Part shown: positions 1 through 11,983 of the stretch, piece by piece
How the letters are laid out: every line of letters begins with the position of its first letter
Position numbering within the stretch: position 1 is the first letter of the stretch
NCBI RefSeq assembly: GCF_012184385.1
Contig: NZ_VSRL01000016.1
Span: 1 to 64,000, forward strand
Length of the DNA: 64,000 nt
DNA from: Lentzea indica
GTDB lineage: Bacteria; Actinomycetota; Actinomycetes; Mycobacteriales; Pseudonocardiaceae
Reading direction: 5' to 3'
Position numbers and translations under genes: made by a program
Notes under the pieces: generated by a model
Seen by the model: the letters and a program-made list of their open reading frames with translations, nothing else
Told to the model about the DNA's origin: nothing
The model's database searches: none

Positions 1-115
1 GGCACGCCCAGCGGCCGGGAACAACCCCGGGCACCCCCGGCGGCCACCGCCGAGCCAGCCCGGCACCCACCCAGCCGTCCCGCAGCGCCGCCGGCGAAGT
101 CACAGCTCCCGTTGA

Positions 116-667
116 AACCGACGGCCCCCGCCGGCGGCCGGCGACGTCTTCCTCAGCGACAGGTCGAAGGACCACATCATCCACGGCGACGGTGGCAGGC
201 AGGGCGGCCACCTCGCGGGCAGCGGGTTCTCGAAGAAGACGGAGTTCCCGAAGAACTGGAACGAGGCCAAGATCCTCGACGCGGCGTACAAGGTCACTCA
301 GACGGGTCCACCGGTCGGCCCTGTCATGCCCACCAGGGACGCCGACGGCAACCCGGCGTGGGCGTACAACTACGAGGGCACGGTCGACGGCGTCGAAGTC
401 AGGACGACGGTGTTGTCGACCGGCGAGATCCGCACGTCGTTCCCGAGCAACCCGAACGACCCCGGCGTGATCACCAACCCGTCCTCGCCCCACCCGCCGC
501 CGCAGGGCGTGCCGGCCGCCAGCCCGCCTCGTTTCAGCCACCCCGATCTGGGCGGTGACGGCAGCTGGACCTGGGAAGGCCCGAAGGGCGACCGTGTCGT
601 CAGGGTGGTCCAAGACGCCCAGGGTAACGTCACCAAAACCGATCTCGGCCCGTACAAGAAGAAGTGA
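116..667 (+). CDS. EndoU-family nuclease toxin domain, C-terminal piece without its 5' end
   Basis: The open frame after the TGA at 113-115 encodes a bacterial EndoU-like domain. DHIIHGDG, GGHLAGSG and KKTEFP carry the two histidines and the lysine region typical of this RNase fold, followed by a short Gly/Pro tail ending KKK. EndoU domains usually sit at the C-terminal tip of polymorphic toxins and cleave RNA in target cells. No start codon lies in frame between 116 and the ATG at 326, which is already inside the domain. Either a frameshift near 113-140 separates it from a Pro-rich linker readable upstream in other frames, or it is an orphan tip. The stop overlaps the next gene's GTG, as expected for a toxin and its immunity gene. 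Family call is from motif recognition. Confidence 0.68.
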   Translation, partial: NRRPPPAAGDVFLSDRSKDHIIHGDGGRQGGHLAGSGFSKKTEFPKNWNEAKILDAAYKVTQTGPPVGPVMPTRDADGNPAWAYNYEGTVDGVEVRTTVLSTGEIRTSFPSNPNDPGVITNPSSPHPPPQGVPAASPPRFSHPDLGGDGSWTWEGPKGDRVVRVVQDAQGNVTKTDLGPYKKK

Positions 668-1266
668 AAACCATGGACGTGAAGACCTACGCCGCCGTCA
701 CCGACGTGTGCGCGCGGCTCGCGGGCCGGTTGCCGGACGACAACCTGCGTTCAGTACGAGAGGACTACTTCGGCGGCGAGCCCGTGCAGGCCGAGGCGAC
801 CCTCCTGCTGACCATGGCGTACGAGAACATCGGCATCACGACCGAGGAACGCGACCTGATCGCGTCCACTTTGGAGGATCCCCACAGCGCTGATCTGGCG
901 GCGGTGCCCCACGTCGACGAGGTACCCCCGGTGCCGTACCGCTTCAGCGCCATCGCGCCCACGAGCGCACCGGACCCGACCAAGGCGGACATCGTTCTGA
1001 CGGCGGACGCCGCGCGGCACGGTGTCCGTCGCGTGCGTCGCGCCTGGCGTGAGCCGCTCGAAGGCGCGCCCGACGGGGCGAAGTGGGTGTACGTGCTGCA
1101 GACGGACGGGAACGCGGACCTGCTCGGTGTGTTCTCCGGGCTTTCCTCGCGGTTGTGGGTGGTGCTGCAGGAGAAGTGGCCGCTGGAGGTCGTGGTCGAG
1201 GGCAGGCCGTTGCCGCCCTACCAGGCCGCCGCCGTGACCGTGGCCCCGCAGATCTGGAGCGTCTAG
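664..1266 (+). CDS. Probable immunity protein for the EndoU toxin
   Basis: A 200-residue acidic cytoplasmic protein without signal peptide or membrane segment. Its GTG start overlaps the toxin stop (GTGA), implying translational coupling; an ATG at 673 is the alternative start. I do not recognise a named immunity family. Position directly after a toxin tip, size and acidic charge are what toxin-immunity pairs show, so the role is inferred from context: binding and blocking the EndoU nuclease in the producing cell. The gene is followed by about 270 bp without a gene, which contains a large palindrome. Confidence 0.6.
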   Translation: MKTMDVKTYAAVTDVCARLAGRLPDDNLRSVREDYFGGEPVQAEATLLLTMAYENIGITTEERDLIASTLEDPHSADLAAVPHVDEVPPVPYRFSAIAPTSAPDPTKADIVLTADAARHGVRRVRRAWREPLEGAPDGAKWVYVLQTDGNADLLGVFSGLSSRLWVVLQEKWPLEVVVEGRPLPPYQAAAVTVAPQIWSV

Positions 1267-1322
1267 GCACCTGGCCAGGAGTCTTGTCCGCAACCTCAGC
1301 GGCTCGCTGGCGCCGAGTGCGT

Positions 1323-1473
1323 CTGCAAGTACCACCAACTCTTGATCGAATCGCCTTCAACTACACCCAACTCGTTCTGCTCCCGCAGAACCCGACACCC
1401 GTGTGTTCGGGCCCGAAGCGACCTGTTGGGCGTAGTTACGCGCCTGTTGATGTTGAGTTGGCGGTACTTGCAG
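1323..1473. repeat. Imperfect palindrome with 49-bp arms (MITE-like or structured element)
   Basis: Left arm 1323-1371 and right arm 1425-1473 are inverted copies of equal length. The outer 19 bp (CTGCAAGTACC[A/G]CCAACTC) and inner 13 bp (AACTAC[A/G]CCCAAC) each match with one difference; the middle 17 bp diverge. The 53-bp centre contains another hairpin, GTTCTGC/GCAGAAC. No ORF fits inside. It follows the immunity gene and could be a non-autonomous transposon end pair, or a folded RNA or terminator. Confidence 0.6.
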
Positions 1474-1536
1474 ACGCCATCGGGGCCAGGCGCCGGGTCG
1501 CTCGGCGAGTAGCGGGCAGGACGTCAGACAGCTTGG

Positions 1537-1932
1537 TCAGAACTCACCGGACCGCAGGACGCGGCGGAACGTCGAGCACTCCATGTGCGTCGGCGCCGGG
1601 CACGCGGCGGCATGACGCAGGTCGTCGCGCATGGACGTGAGCTTGCGGATCGTCGCGTCCAGCTCGTCCGCCTTGGCCGCCAGCATCGCGCGGTTCGGGC
1701 TCGGGCGGCCGTCCGGGGCGAACATCAGCGCGATCTCGTCCAGCGAGAAGCCGGCCGAGCGGCAGACCGCGATCAACGCCAGCTGCTCCAGGACCGTTGT
1801 CTCGAAGACGCGTGCGAGGCCACGGCGGCGGACCGAGGTGATCAGGCCGCGCTCCTCGTAGTAGCGCAGGGTCGAGGCCGGCACGCCCGAGCGGCGGACC
1901 ACCTCGCCGATGCCGATTTCGATCGTGTCCAC
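1537..1932 (-). CDS. MerR-family transcriptional regulator
   Basis: 131 residues. The N-terminus (IGIGEVVRRSGVPASTLRYYEERGL) is a MerR winged helix-turn-helix, followed by a dimerisation helix and a short C-terminus with two cysteines (CPAPTHMEC) that could form an effector or metal site. It lacks the four-Cys cluster of SoxR. I chose the GTG at 1932 because it places the HTH at the N-terminus; longer frames run into the opposite gene. It is divergent from a methyltransferase, and the short intergenic region carries a SoxR/MerR-like palindrome, so control of both genes is likely. The inducing signal is unknown. Confidence 0.85.
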   Translation of the reverse strand: MDTIEIGIGEVVRRSGVPASTLRYYEERGLITSVRRRGLARVFETTVLEQLALIAVCRSAGFSLDEIALMFAPDGRPSPNRAMLAAKADELDATIRKLTSMRDDLRHAAACPAPTHMECSTFRRVLRSGEF

Positions 1933-1940
1933 GACACTTG

Positions 1941-1960
1941 ACCTCAAGTCGACTTGAAGT
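1941..1960. promoter_or_regulatory. MerR-type operator
   Basis: ACCTCAAGTCGACTTGAAGT is a 20-bp palindrome matching at 9 of 10 pairs. It closely resembles known SoxR-type operators (CCTCAAGT...ACTTGAGG). A TTGACC -35-like element at 1938-1943 reads toward the methyltransferase, and MerR promoters typically have long 19-bp spacers. That geometry would start the transcript near the ATG at 1975, suggesting a leaderless or near-leaderless mRNA (inference). Confidence 0.7.
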
Positions 1961-1974
1961 AGGACGGTACGAGC

Positions 1975-2774
1975 ATGACATCTGAGGTCAACAGCGAACA
2001 GGCCGCGTGGTGGAACGCCGCGGGACAGGGCTGGGCGCGGGCGCAGGACATCGTGGACCTGGTGCTCCGCCCCTTCCAGGACCTGCTCGTGGACGCCGCG
2101 TTGGAACGGCCACGGGACAGGGTGCTCGACGTCGGGTGCGGCACCGGCGCGGTGACCAGGGCGATCGCGGACGCTCTCGACGGTGCCTGCGTCGGCGTCG
2201 ACATCTCCGAGACGATGATCTCCGGGGCGAAACAACAGGGGAACGTGCGGTTCGTGGTCGCCGACGCGCAGGTCCACACGTTCGAGGAGCGCTTCGACCT
2301 GATCGTCTCCCGGTTCGGGGTCATGTTCTTCGACGACCCGGTCGCCGCCTTCCGCAACCTGCTGCGCGCCACCACGCCGGGAGGCGAGCTCTGCTTCATC
2401 ACGTGGCGAACCCCGGACGAGAACCCGTTCATGACGACCGCGGTCCAGGCGGCCGCGCCACTGCTGCCCGACGCGCCGGCGCCTGATCCCAACGGGCCGG
2501 GACCGTTCTCCCTGGCGGACGCCGGCAAGACTCGCAAGCTCTTCGAGCAGAGCGGGTGGAGCGGGATCGAGATCAGCCCGGTGGACCGGATCTGCACGAT
2601 GCCCGAGAAGCTGCTGGTCCCGTACCTGAGCAACCTCGGGCCCATCGCCCGTGCCCTTAAGGAGGCGGAGGAGTCCGAGCGTCCCCGGATCATCGGGGCG
2701 TCCGAGGTGCGTTCGACTCGTTCGTGCACGGCGACGAGGTGCGGATCCCAGGTGCCGTTTGGCAGGTCACCACG

Positions 2775-2789
<15 letters not shown>
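1975..2789 (+). CDS. SAM-dependent class I methyltransferase, frameshifted near its 3' end
   Basis: A Rossmann-fold methyltransferase with motif I VLDVGCGTGAV near residue 50 and the post-I acidic loop VGVDIS, of the small-molecule type (substrate unknown). After about residue 241 the frame breaks. Adding one G near 2700 (GCGTCC to GCGGTCC) restores an expected C-terminus containing GAFDSFVHGDEVR, ending at the TGA 2787-2789 and giving 271 residues. Without the correction the frame runs to 2868 with an unrelated tail. Divergent from the MerR gene and probably controlled by it. It overlaps the convergent hsaB end by about 15 bp. Confidence 0.8.
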
Positions 2790-6192
<3,403 letters not shown>

Positions 6193-6196
<4 letters not shown>

Positions 6197-7200
6197 CGGA
6201 CTTTCTCCCTGCTCAGCTCCAGTGCGATGTCGATCAGCTGGTCCTCTTGCCCGCCAACGAGCTTGCGTTCCCCTGCCCGGACCAGAATCTGCGCGCCGGA
6301 CACGCCATAACGCTGGGCTTGGGTGTACGCGTGTTTGAGGAAGCTCGAGTAGACGCCGGCATAACCCATCATCAGCGCCATCCGGTCGAGCAGGCACTCC
6401 TCGGGCATGACGGGCCGGACGACGTCCTCGGCCGCGTCCACGATCTTGAAGAAGTCGACGCCGGTGGCGAAGCCGAGCTTGTCGCACACCCCGACGAACG
6501 CTTCCAGGGGCGTGTTTCCCGCACCCGCACCGAATCCGCGCACGCTGCCGTCGATCTGCTGCGCCCCTGCCCTGACCGCGGCGACCGAGTTGGCGACGCT
6601 CAATCCGAGGTTCTCGTGTCCGTGGAACCCGACCTGGGCGTCATCTCCGAGCTCGGCCACCAGCGCGGAAACCCGGTCGGAGACCTGTTCCAGCACCAGC
6701 GCGCCGGCCGAGTCGACCACGTAGACGCACTGGCACCCGGCGTCCGCCATGATCCGCGCCTGCTTCGCCAGCGCCTCCGGCGGCTGCGAGTGCGCCATCA
6801 TCAGGAACCCGACGGTCTCCAGCCCGCGTTCGCGAGCGAGCGCGAAGTGCTGCACGGAGACGTCCGCTTCGGTGCAGTGCGTGGCGATCCGGACGATCGA
6901 TGCCCCGTTGTCCTGCGACACCAGGATGTCGTCCTTCACCCCGACGCCGGGCAGCATCAGCACGGCGATCTTGGCCTGCTGAGCCGTGTCGGCCGCGACC
7001 TTGATCAGTTCCTGCTCCGGCGTGAGGCTGAAGCCGTAGTTGAACGACGACCCGCCGAGCCCGTCGCCGTGCGTCACCTCGATCACGGGCACACCGGCGC
7101 CGTCCAGCGCCGCCACGATCGACCGCACGTCCTCGACCGTGAACTGGTGCCGTTTGTGGTGCGAGCCGTCACGCAGTGACGTGTCGGTCAGCCGCAGCAT
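6193..7200 (-). CDS. hsaF: HsaF, 4-hydroxy-2-oxohexanoate aldolase
   Basis: A 335-residue DmpG-type TIM-barrel aldolase with the N-terminal metal-site motif [16 protein letters not shown], HxH metal motif GFHGHENLG and the C-terminal channel domain. It splits 4-hydroxy-2-oxohexanoate into pyruvate and propanal, passing the aldehyde to its partner HsaG through a tunnel in the known HsaF-HsaG complex. Its start lies 32 bp inside the end of hsaG, consistent with coupled synthesis of the complex. Confidence 0.95.
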
Positions 7201-8044
7201 GGGCGATCTCCTCCCCCACCTTGGTAGCGGCGGCGGTCATGATGTCGAGGTTTCCGGCGTACGCGGGCAGGAAGTCGCCGGCGCCCTCGATCTCCACGAA
7301 GATCGACACGCGGCCGGTGTCGAACTGCGGTTCGCTCAGCAACCGGAAACCCGGCACGTACGAACGGATGTCGGTCTCCATCCGCGCGATCGAGTCCGTG
7401 ATCGCATCCGGGTCAGCGTCCTCGGGAATCGCGCAGAAGATCGTGTCGCGCATGATCATCGGCGGATCGGCCGGGTTCAGCACGATGATCGCCTTGCCGC
7501 GCTCCGCTCCCCCGATCGCCTCGATGCCACGACTGGTCGTGCGGGTGAACTCGTCGATGTTGGCCCGCGTGCCCGGCCCCGCCGACACCGACGCCACGCT
7601 CGCGACGATCTCCGCGTACGGCACAGGGACCACCCGGGACACCGCGTGCACCATGGGAATCGTGGCCTGGCCACCGCAGGTGATCAGGTTGATGTTGGGC
7701 ACGTCCTTGTGTTCACCGAGATTCACCGGCGGCACCACGTAAGGCCCGACGGCCGCCGGTGTCAGGTCGATCGCCCGGATGCCCGCCTCGGCGTAACGCG
7801 GGGCGTTCGCCCTGTGCACCGCCGCGGAGGTCGCCTCGAACACGATGTCCGGCAGCTCGTCCTGACGCAGCAACCACTCCGCGCCCTCGACCGAGACCTC
7901 GAGCCCCAGCGAGGCCGCACGGCGCAGACCCTCGCTGGCCGGGTCGATGCCCACCATCCAGCGCGGTTCCAGCACCGGCGAACGCAGGAGCTTGTAGAGC
8001 AGGTCGGTGCCGATGTTGCCGGAGCCGACGATGGCCGCCTTCAC
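7169..8044 (-). CDS. hsaG: HsaG, acylating propanal dehydrogenase
   Basis: A 291-residue DmpF-type acylating aldehyde dehydrogenase. The NAD fold begins [13 protein letters not shown]; the active-site stretch [16 protein letters not shown] contains the catalytic cysteine; [20 protein letters not shown] is the conserved C-terminus. It converts propanal to propionyl-CoA with NAD and CoA, in complex with HsaF. The GTG at 8044 is preceded by GAGGGG at suitable spacing and lies just after the hsaE stop. Confidence 0.95.
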   Translation of the reverse strand: MKAAIVGSGNIGTDLLYKLLRSPVLEPRWMVGIDPASEGLRRAASLGLEVSVEGAEWLLRQDELPDIVFEATSAAVHRANAPRYAEAGIRAIDLTPAAVGPYVVPPVNLGEHKDVPNINLITCGGQATIPMVHAVSRVVPVPYAEIVASVASVSAGPGTRANIDEFTRTTSRGIEAIGGAERGKAIIVLNPADPPMIMRDTIFCAIPEDADPDAITDSIARMETDIRSYVPGFRLLSEPQFDTGRVSIFVEIEGAGDFLPAYAGNLDIMTAAATKVGEEIAHAAADRHVTA

Positions 8045-8055
8045 CCGTTCACCCC

Positions 8056-8826
8056 TCACTCGAACTTCAGATCTACAGAGCCGAGTCCGGCGAACTCGGC
8101 GTGGAACTCGTCGCCGGGCCGCGCGTCGATGGCCCGCGTGCACGAACCCGGCAGCACGATGTCGCCGGCCAGCAGCCGGACGCCGAAGCTCGCGACCTTC
8201 TCCGCGAGCCACGCCACCGCGATCGCCGGATCGCCCAGCACCGCGTCACCGCGTCCTTCCGCGACGACCTCGCCGTTGCGCCGCAACGTCGCCGCGACCG
8301 CGGCGATGTCCAGTTCGGACGGTCGGACGCGTTCGGAGCCGAGCATGAACCCCGCCGACGACGCGTTGTCCGCGATGGTGTCCTGCAGGCCGATCCGCCA
8401 GTTCTCGATCCGGCTGTCGATCAGCTCGATCGCCGGCGCGACGAACTCCGTCGCCTGCAAGACGTCCTCGACCGTGCACCCCTCACCGGGCAGGTCCCGG
8501 CTGAGCAGGAAGGCGATCTCCACCTCGACCCGCGGATACAGGTACGCCGACACGTCCGCCGTGCCCGCGAGCTGCATGTCGTCGAGCAGATGGCCGTAGT
8601 CCGGTTCGTCGACGCCCATCATCTGCTGCATCGCCAACGACGACAGGCCGACCTTGTGGCCGATCACGTCACGGTTGCGGTGCCGCACGTTGAGCAGCTG
8701 GATCTCGTACGCGTCGACCACGTCGATGTCGGGATACAGCTCGACCAGCGGCTTGATCGGCACGCGGTCGCGTTCGGCCACGCGCAGCAGCTCGGCGGCC
8801 GCTTCCCTCTTCTGGATCGTCAGCAC
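8056..8826 (-). CDS. hsaE: HsaE, 2-hydroxyhexa-2,4-dienoate hydratase
   Basis: 256 residues of the fumarylacetoacetate-hydrolase-like hydratase family (MhpD type): [20 protein letters not shown] with the acidic metal-site residues, AIELIDSRI and [12 protein letters not shown]. It hydrates the dienoate released by HsaD to 4-hydroxy-2-oxohexanoate. The GTG at 8826 follows a GGGAGG ribosome site and overlaps the kstD-like stop by seven bases, so it is read as the second gene of the leftward operon. Confidence 0.94.
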   Translation of the reverse strand: MLTIQKREAAAELLRVAERDRVPIKPLVELYPDIDVVDAYEIQLLNVRHRNRDVIGHKVGLSSLAMQQMMGVDEPDYGHLLDDMQLAGTADVSAYLYPRVEVEIAFLLSRDLPGEGCTVEDVLQATEFVAPAIELIDSRIENWRIGLQDTIADNASSAGFMLGSERVRPSELDIAAVAATLRRNGEVVAEGRGDAVLGDPAIAVAWLAEKVASFGVRLLAGDIVLPGSCTRAIDARPGDEFHAEFAGLGSVDLKFE

Positions 8827-10296
8827 CTGGCCTCCCCTGCACCCGTTGATGTGGCAACGTGTTGCCCGGCGCGGCGGCCCGAGAAGACGCAGTCGGCGAG
8901 CGCGAGCCCGCTGACGTAGGACTCCGAGCACACCCCGACCGCCGATCGGCCCGCCGCGTACAGGCCGGGAACTCCTTGCACCTGACCGGTCTCCTCGTCC
9001 ACGACGAGCCCGCCGAGCGTCAGCATCGGGCAGGGGTAACCGAACCCGGCCCGCACGCTCACGTTGATCAACGAGAACGGCGGCGTGCCAACAGGTTCGG
9101 GCGTGCCGATTCCCGCCTTGGCCGCCACTTCCTCGATCGTCGGGGCGGTGACCAGGCCGCGGTTCAGCAGGTAGCGGACCTGCCACCGCTGGAACCGCGC
9201 CGTCTGCGTTCTGACTTGGGCCCGCGCGACCCGCAGGATGTCGTCGTCGATCAGCAGCCACGCCTTGCCGCCGCGTTCGACGATCTCGTTCCCGATGGCC
9301 GCGCCGTACCGGGTCGCATCGCCGAACCGCTTCCCGTCCGCGTCGACCAGCACCCCACGTTGCAACGCACTGGGCGGCGTCACGAACCGCCACACCGAGA
9401 CCTTGTCCATCCGCGCGGTCTTGCCACCAGCTGCGACACCGAGGCGGATCCCGCCGCCATCGTCGCCGGGCGTGCCGAGGGCAAGACCGCCTCGGTACGC
9501 CGGAGCGTTCTCCTGCACCATCGCCCGATCGGCGATGAAGCCACCAGCCGAGATCACGACTCCCTGCCGGGCCACCACGGTGACCGAGCGGGCGAAACGC
9601 CGTTCCAGCCACGCTGCCAGCCCGAACAGCCGCCTGCCGAGCGGCGGATAGTAGAGCCACGGCTTGGCGCCGGCCTGGGACAACACCTGATGCACGGCTC
9701 GTGGCAGGCCGGAGAGGGTTCGGCACCGCACGCCCGTGACCCGGCCGTCCGAGGTGATCAGCTCGACAGCCCGGGTCTGCGGCATGATCCGCACACCCGC
9801 ACGCCGGGTCGCCTCGGCGAGCCTGGCGAAGAAAGCCTTGCCCGACGTGCCTTTTGCCCTGGTCCGATGCCCACGCGGCACCGGGTCGGGCCAGGCGTCC
9901 TCACTACCGGACTGGTACAGGTAGTAGTCGTCCGTCGGGTACGAAGTCTTGAACGGGCACACGCTCGACGAGAACGGCACGTCCTGGTCCTCCAGCCAGG
10001 CCAGCATCTTCGCGCTGTCCTCGCAGAACCGCCGCAGGGTCGCCTCGGACACCGCGTCCCGGACCTCGTGCCGCAGATACCCGAACATCGCGTCGGCCGA
10101 GTCGGCCACACCGGCCTCGACCTGCTGCCGCGTCCCACCACCCGCGTACACGACGCCGCCGGACAACGCGGTCGCGCCACCACCGGCGAAACGATCCAGG
10201 ACCACCACGGACGCACTCCGCCGCCGCGGCCTCGATGGCGGCGCACGCGCCGGCAGCACCGAACCCGATGACGACCACGTCAGCGGCGACGTCCAC
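8820..10296 (-). CDS. KstD-like FAD-dependent steroid dehydrogenase, frameshifted near its start
   Basis: A second 3-ketosteroid-dehydrogenase-family flavoprotein of about 491 residues after correction. The FAD motif VVVIGFGAAGACAAIEAAAA is in one frame from the GTG at 10296 (GGGAGG site at 10303-10308). The rest (VVVLDRFAGGGATALSGG onward, ending CSESYVSGLALADCV) is in another frame. One extra base near 10215-10219 explains the break. It may act on 5-alpha- or 4-ene-3-ketosteroids or serve as a KstD isozyme; specificity is not visible. Leading gene of the hsa operon, next to two KstR-like sites. Confidence 0.8.
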
Positions 10297-10307
10297 GCTC
10301 ACCCTCC

Positions 10308-10321
10308 CGGAACACGTTCTC
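10308..10321. promoter_or_regulatory. Imperfect KstR-like site
   Basis: CGGAACACGTTCTC has the AACnnGTT core and the GAACACGTTC palindrome of KstR boxes but lacks the outer T and A. It lies six bases upstream of the GTG alternative at 10302 and overlaps the ribosome-site region of the kstD-like gene. It could be a second, weaker operator for the leftward operon. Confidence 0.45.
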
Positions 10322-10375
10322 GGTGAGTCGACTTGCCTGGAACTCCTACACCATAGCGCCAAACCGGCTCAGAAC

Positions 10376-10389
10376 TATAACCTGTTCTA
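10376..10389. promoter_or_regulatory. KstR box in the divergent steroid promoter
   Basis: TATAACCTGTTCTA fits the KstR consensus TnnAACnnGTTnnA at every fixed position. It sits 23 bp before the kstD start and about 80 bp before the kstD-like gene, so KstR bound here could repress both divergent operons until steroid acyl-CoA is present. The regulator gene itself is at 26033-26641. Confidence 0.88.
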
Positions 10390-10411
10390 GTCTGACTTCC
10401 GGGGAGGTGCG

Positions 10412-11983
10412 ATGTACGACGTGATCGTCGTCGGCAGCGGCGCGGCAGGCATGACAGCCGCGCTCTGCACCGCTCAGAACGGCCTGCGCACCCTCGTCAT
10501 CGAGAAGGCCGAGCACTTCGGCGGCTCGACCGCGAGGTCCGGCGGCGGTATCTGGGTGCCGAACAACGCGGTGGTCGCCGCGAACGGCATCCCCGACTCG
10601 CCGGAGCGGGCCGGCACCTACCTGGCGCACATCGCCGGGGACGTGCCCGCGGACCTGCGGGAGGCGTTCCTGGACGCCGGACCGGCGATGCTGGCGTTCG
10701 TCTGCGCCCACACACCGCTGAAGTTCCGCTGGGTCCGCGACTACGCCGACTACTACCCAGAGGCACCCGGCGGACAGCCCAAGGGCCGCTCGGTCGAACC
10801 CCTGCCGTTCAACACGAACCTCATCGGCGAGGAGGTCAAGGACCTCGAACCGCCGTACGTGCCGACACCGGCGGGCATCGTGATCACCCAGACCGACTAC
10901 CGCTGGCTGACGCTGATCGCCCGGCATCCCCGCGGCCTGGTCACCGCCGCCAAGGTCTTCGCCCGTCGGTTCCTGCCTGGCCGACGGCTGACCATGGGCC
11001 AGGCGCTGGCCGCGGGACTCAGGGCAGGGCTCAAAGCGCTGAACGTCGAGGTGCGCCTCAACACCGCGATGACCGACCTGCACTTCGAGAACGGCAGGGT
11101 CGCCGGGGTGGCCGTCGGCGACAACTTGATCCTGGCGAAGCACGTCGTACTGGCCGCCGGCGGGTTCGAGCACAACGAACGGATGCGCAAGCAGCACCAG
11201 GACATCGGCACGGAGTGGACGGTGGGTGCCAAGGCCAACACCGGCGACGGCATCGAGGCCGGCGTCCGGGCGGGAGCGGCCGTCGGCCTGATGGACGATG
11301 CCTGGTGGGGCCCGTCGGTTCCGTTGCCCCGCGGCCCGTTCTTCCTGCTCGCGGAACGCTCACTGCCCGGATGCGTGCTGGTCGACGAGGTCGGACGCCG
11401 GTTCGTCAACGAGGCGGCGCCGTACGTCGACGTGGTGCACGCGATGACCGGCAAGACCTGGCTGGTCTTCGACCACACCTACCGCAGCCGCTACCCGTTC
11501 TGCGGAATCCCGCCGCGCCGCCCGCTCCCCCGGCGCTGGCGGGACGTCGTGCTTTCCGCACCCAGCCTCGAAGAGCTCGCTCAGGAAGCCGACCTGCCGG
11601 AACTCACCGAGACCGTCCGGCGGTTCAACACACTCGCTGTCGACGGCAAGGACGACGACTTCCACCGCGGCGACAGCGCGTACGACCGCTACTACGGAGA
11701 CCCGCGCAACCACCCGAACCCCAACCTGGCGCCGCTTCTCCAGGCGCCGTTCTACGCGGTCAAGATCGTGCCCGGCGACCTCGGCACCAAAGGCGGCCTG
11801 CGCACTGACACCCGCGCGAGGGTGCTGCGCGAGGACGGCTCGGTGATCGAAGGCCTGTATGCGGCGGGAAACACCAGCGCGTCGGTGATGGGTCACACCT
11901 ACGCGGGCGCGGGCGCCACCCTCGGACCGGCGATGACGTTCGGTTATCTCGCCGGCCTCGACATCTCTGGAGGTAAGCGATGA
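10412..11983 (+). CDS. kstD: KstD, 3-ketosteroid delta-1-dehydrogenase
   Basis: 523 residues. The FAD-binding N-terminus is VIVVGSGAAGMTAALCTAQNGL, followed by EKAEHFGGSTARSGGGIWVPNN, which is typical of KstD. The C-terminal APFYAVKIVPGDLGTKGGL and GHTYAGAGATLGPAM contain the conserved Tyr and Gly of the active site. It introduces the 1(2) double bond into 4-ene-3-oxosteroids such as androstenedione; with KshAB this triggers ring B opening. The ATG at 10412 follows GGGGAGG. First gene of the rightward operon; its stop overlaps kshA (ATGA). Confidence 0.95.
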   Translation: MYDVIVVGSGAAGMTAALCTAQNGLRTLVIEKAEHFGGSTARSGGGIWVPNNAVVAANGIPDSPERAGTYLAHIAGDVPADLREAFLDAGPAMLAFVCAHTPLKFRWVRDYADYYPEAPGGQPKGRSVEPLPFNTNLIGEEVKDLEPPYVPTPAGIVITQTDYRWLTLIARHPRGLVTAAKVFARRFLPGRRLTMGQALAAGLRAGLKALNVEVRLNTAMTDLHFENGRVAGVAVGDNLILAKHVVLAAGGFEHNERMRKQHQDIGTEWTVGAKANTGDGIEAGVRAGAAVGLMDDAWWGPSVPLPRGPFFLLAERSLPGCVLVDEVGRRFVNEAAPYVDVVHAMTGKTWLVFDHTYRSRYPFCGIPPRRPLPRRWRDVVLSAPSLEELAQEADLPELTETVRRFNTLAVDGKDDDFHRGDSAYDRYYGDPRNHPNPNLAPLLQAPFYAVKIVPGDLGTKGGLRTDTRARVLREDGSVIEGLYAAGNTSASVMGHTYAGAGATLGPAMTFGYLAGLDISGGKR

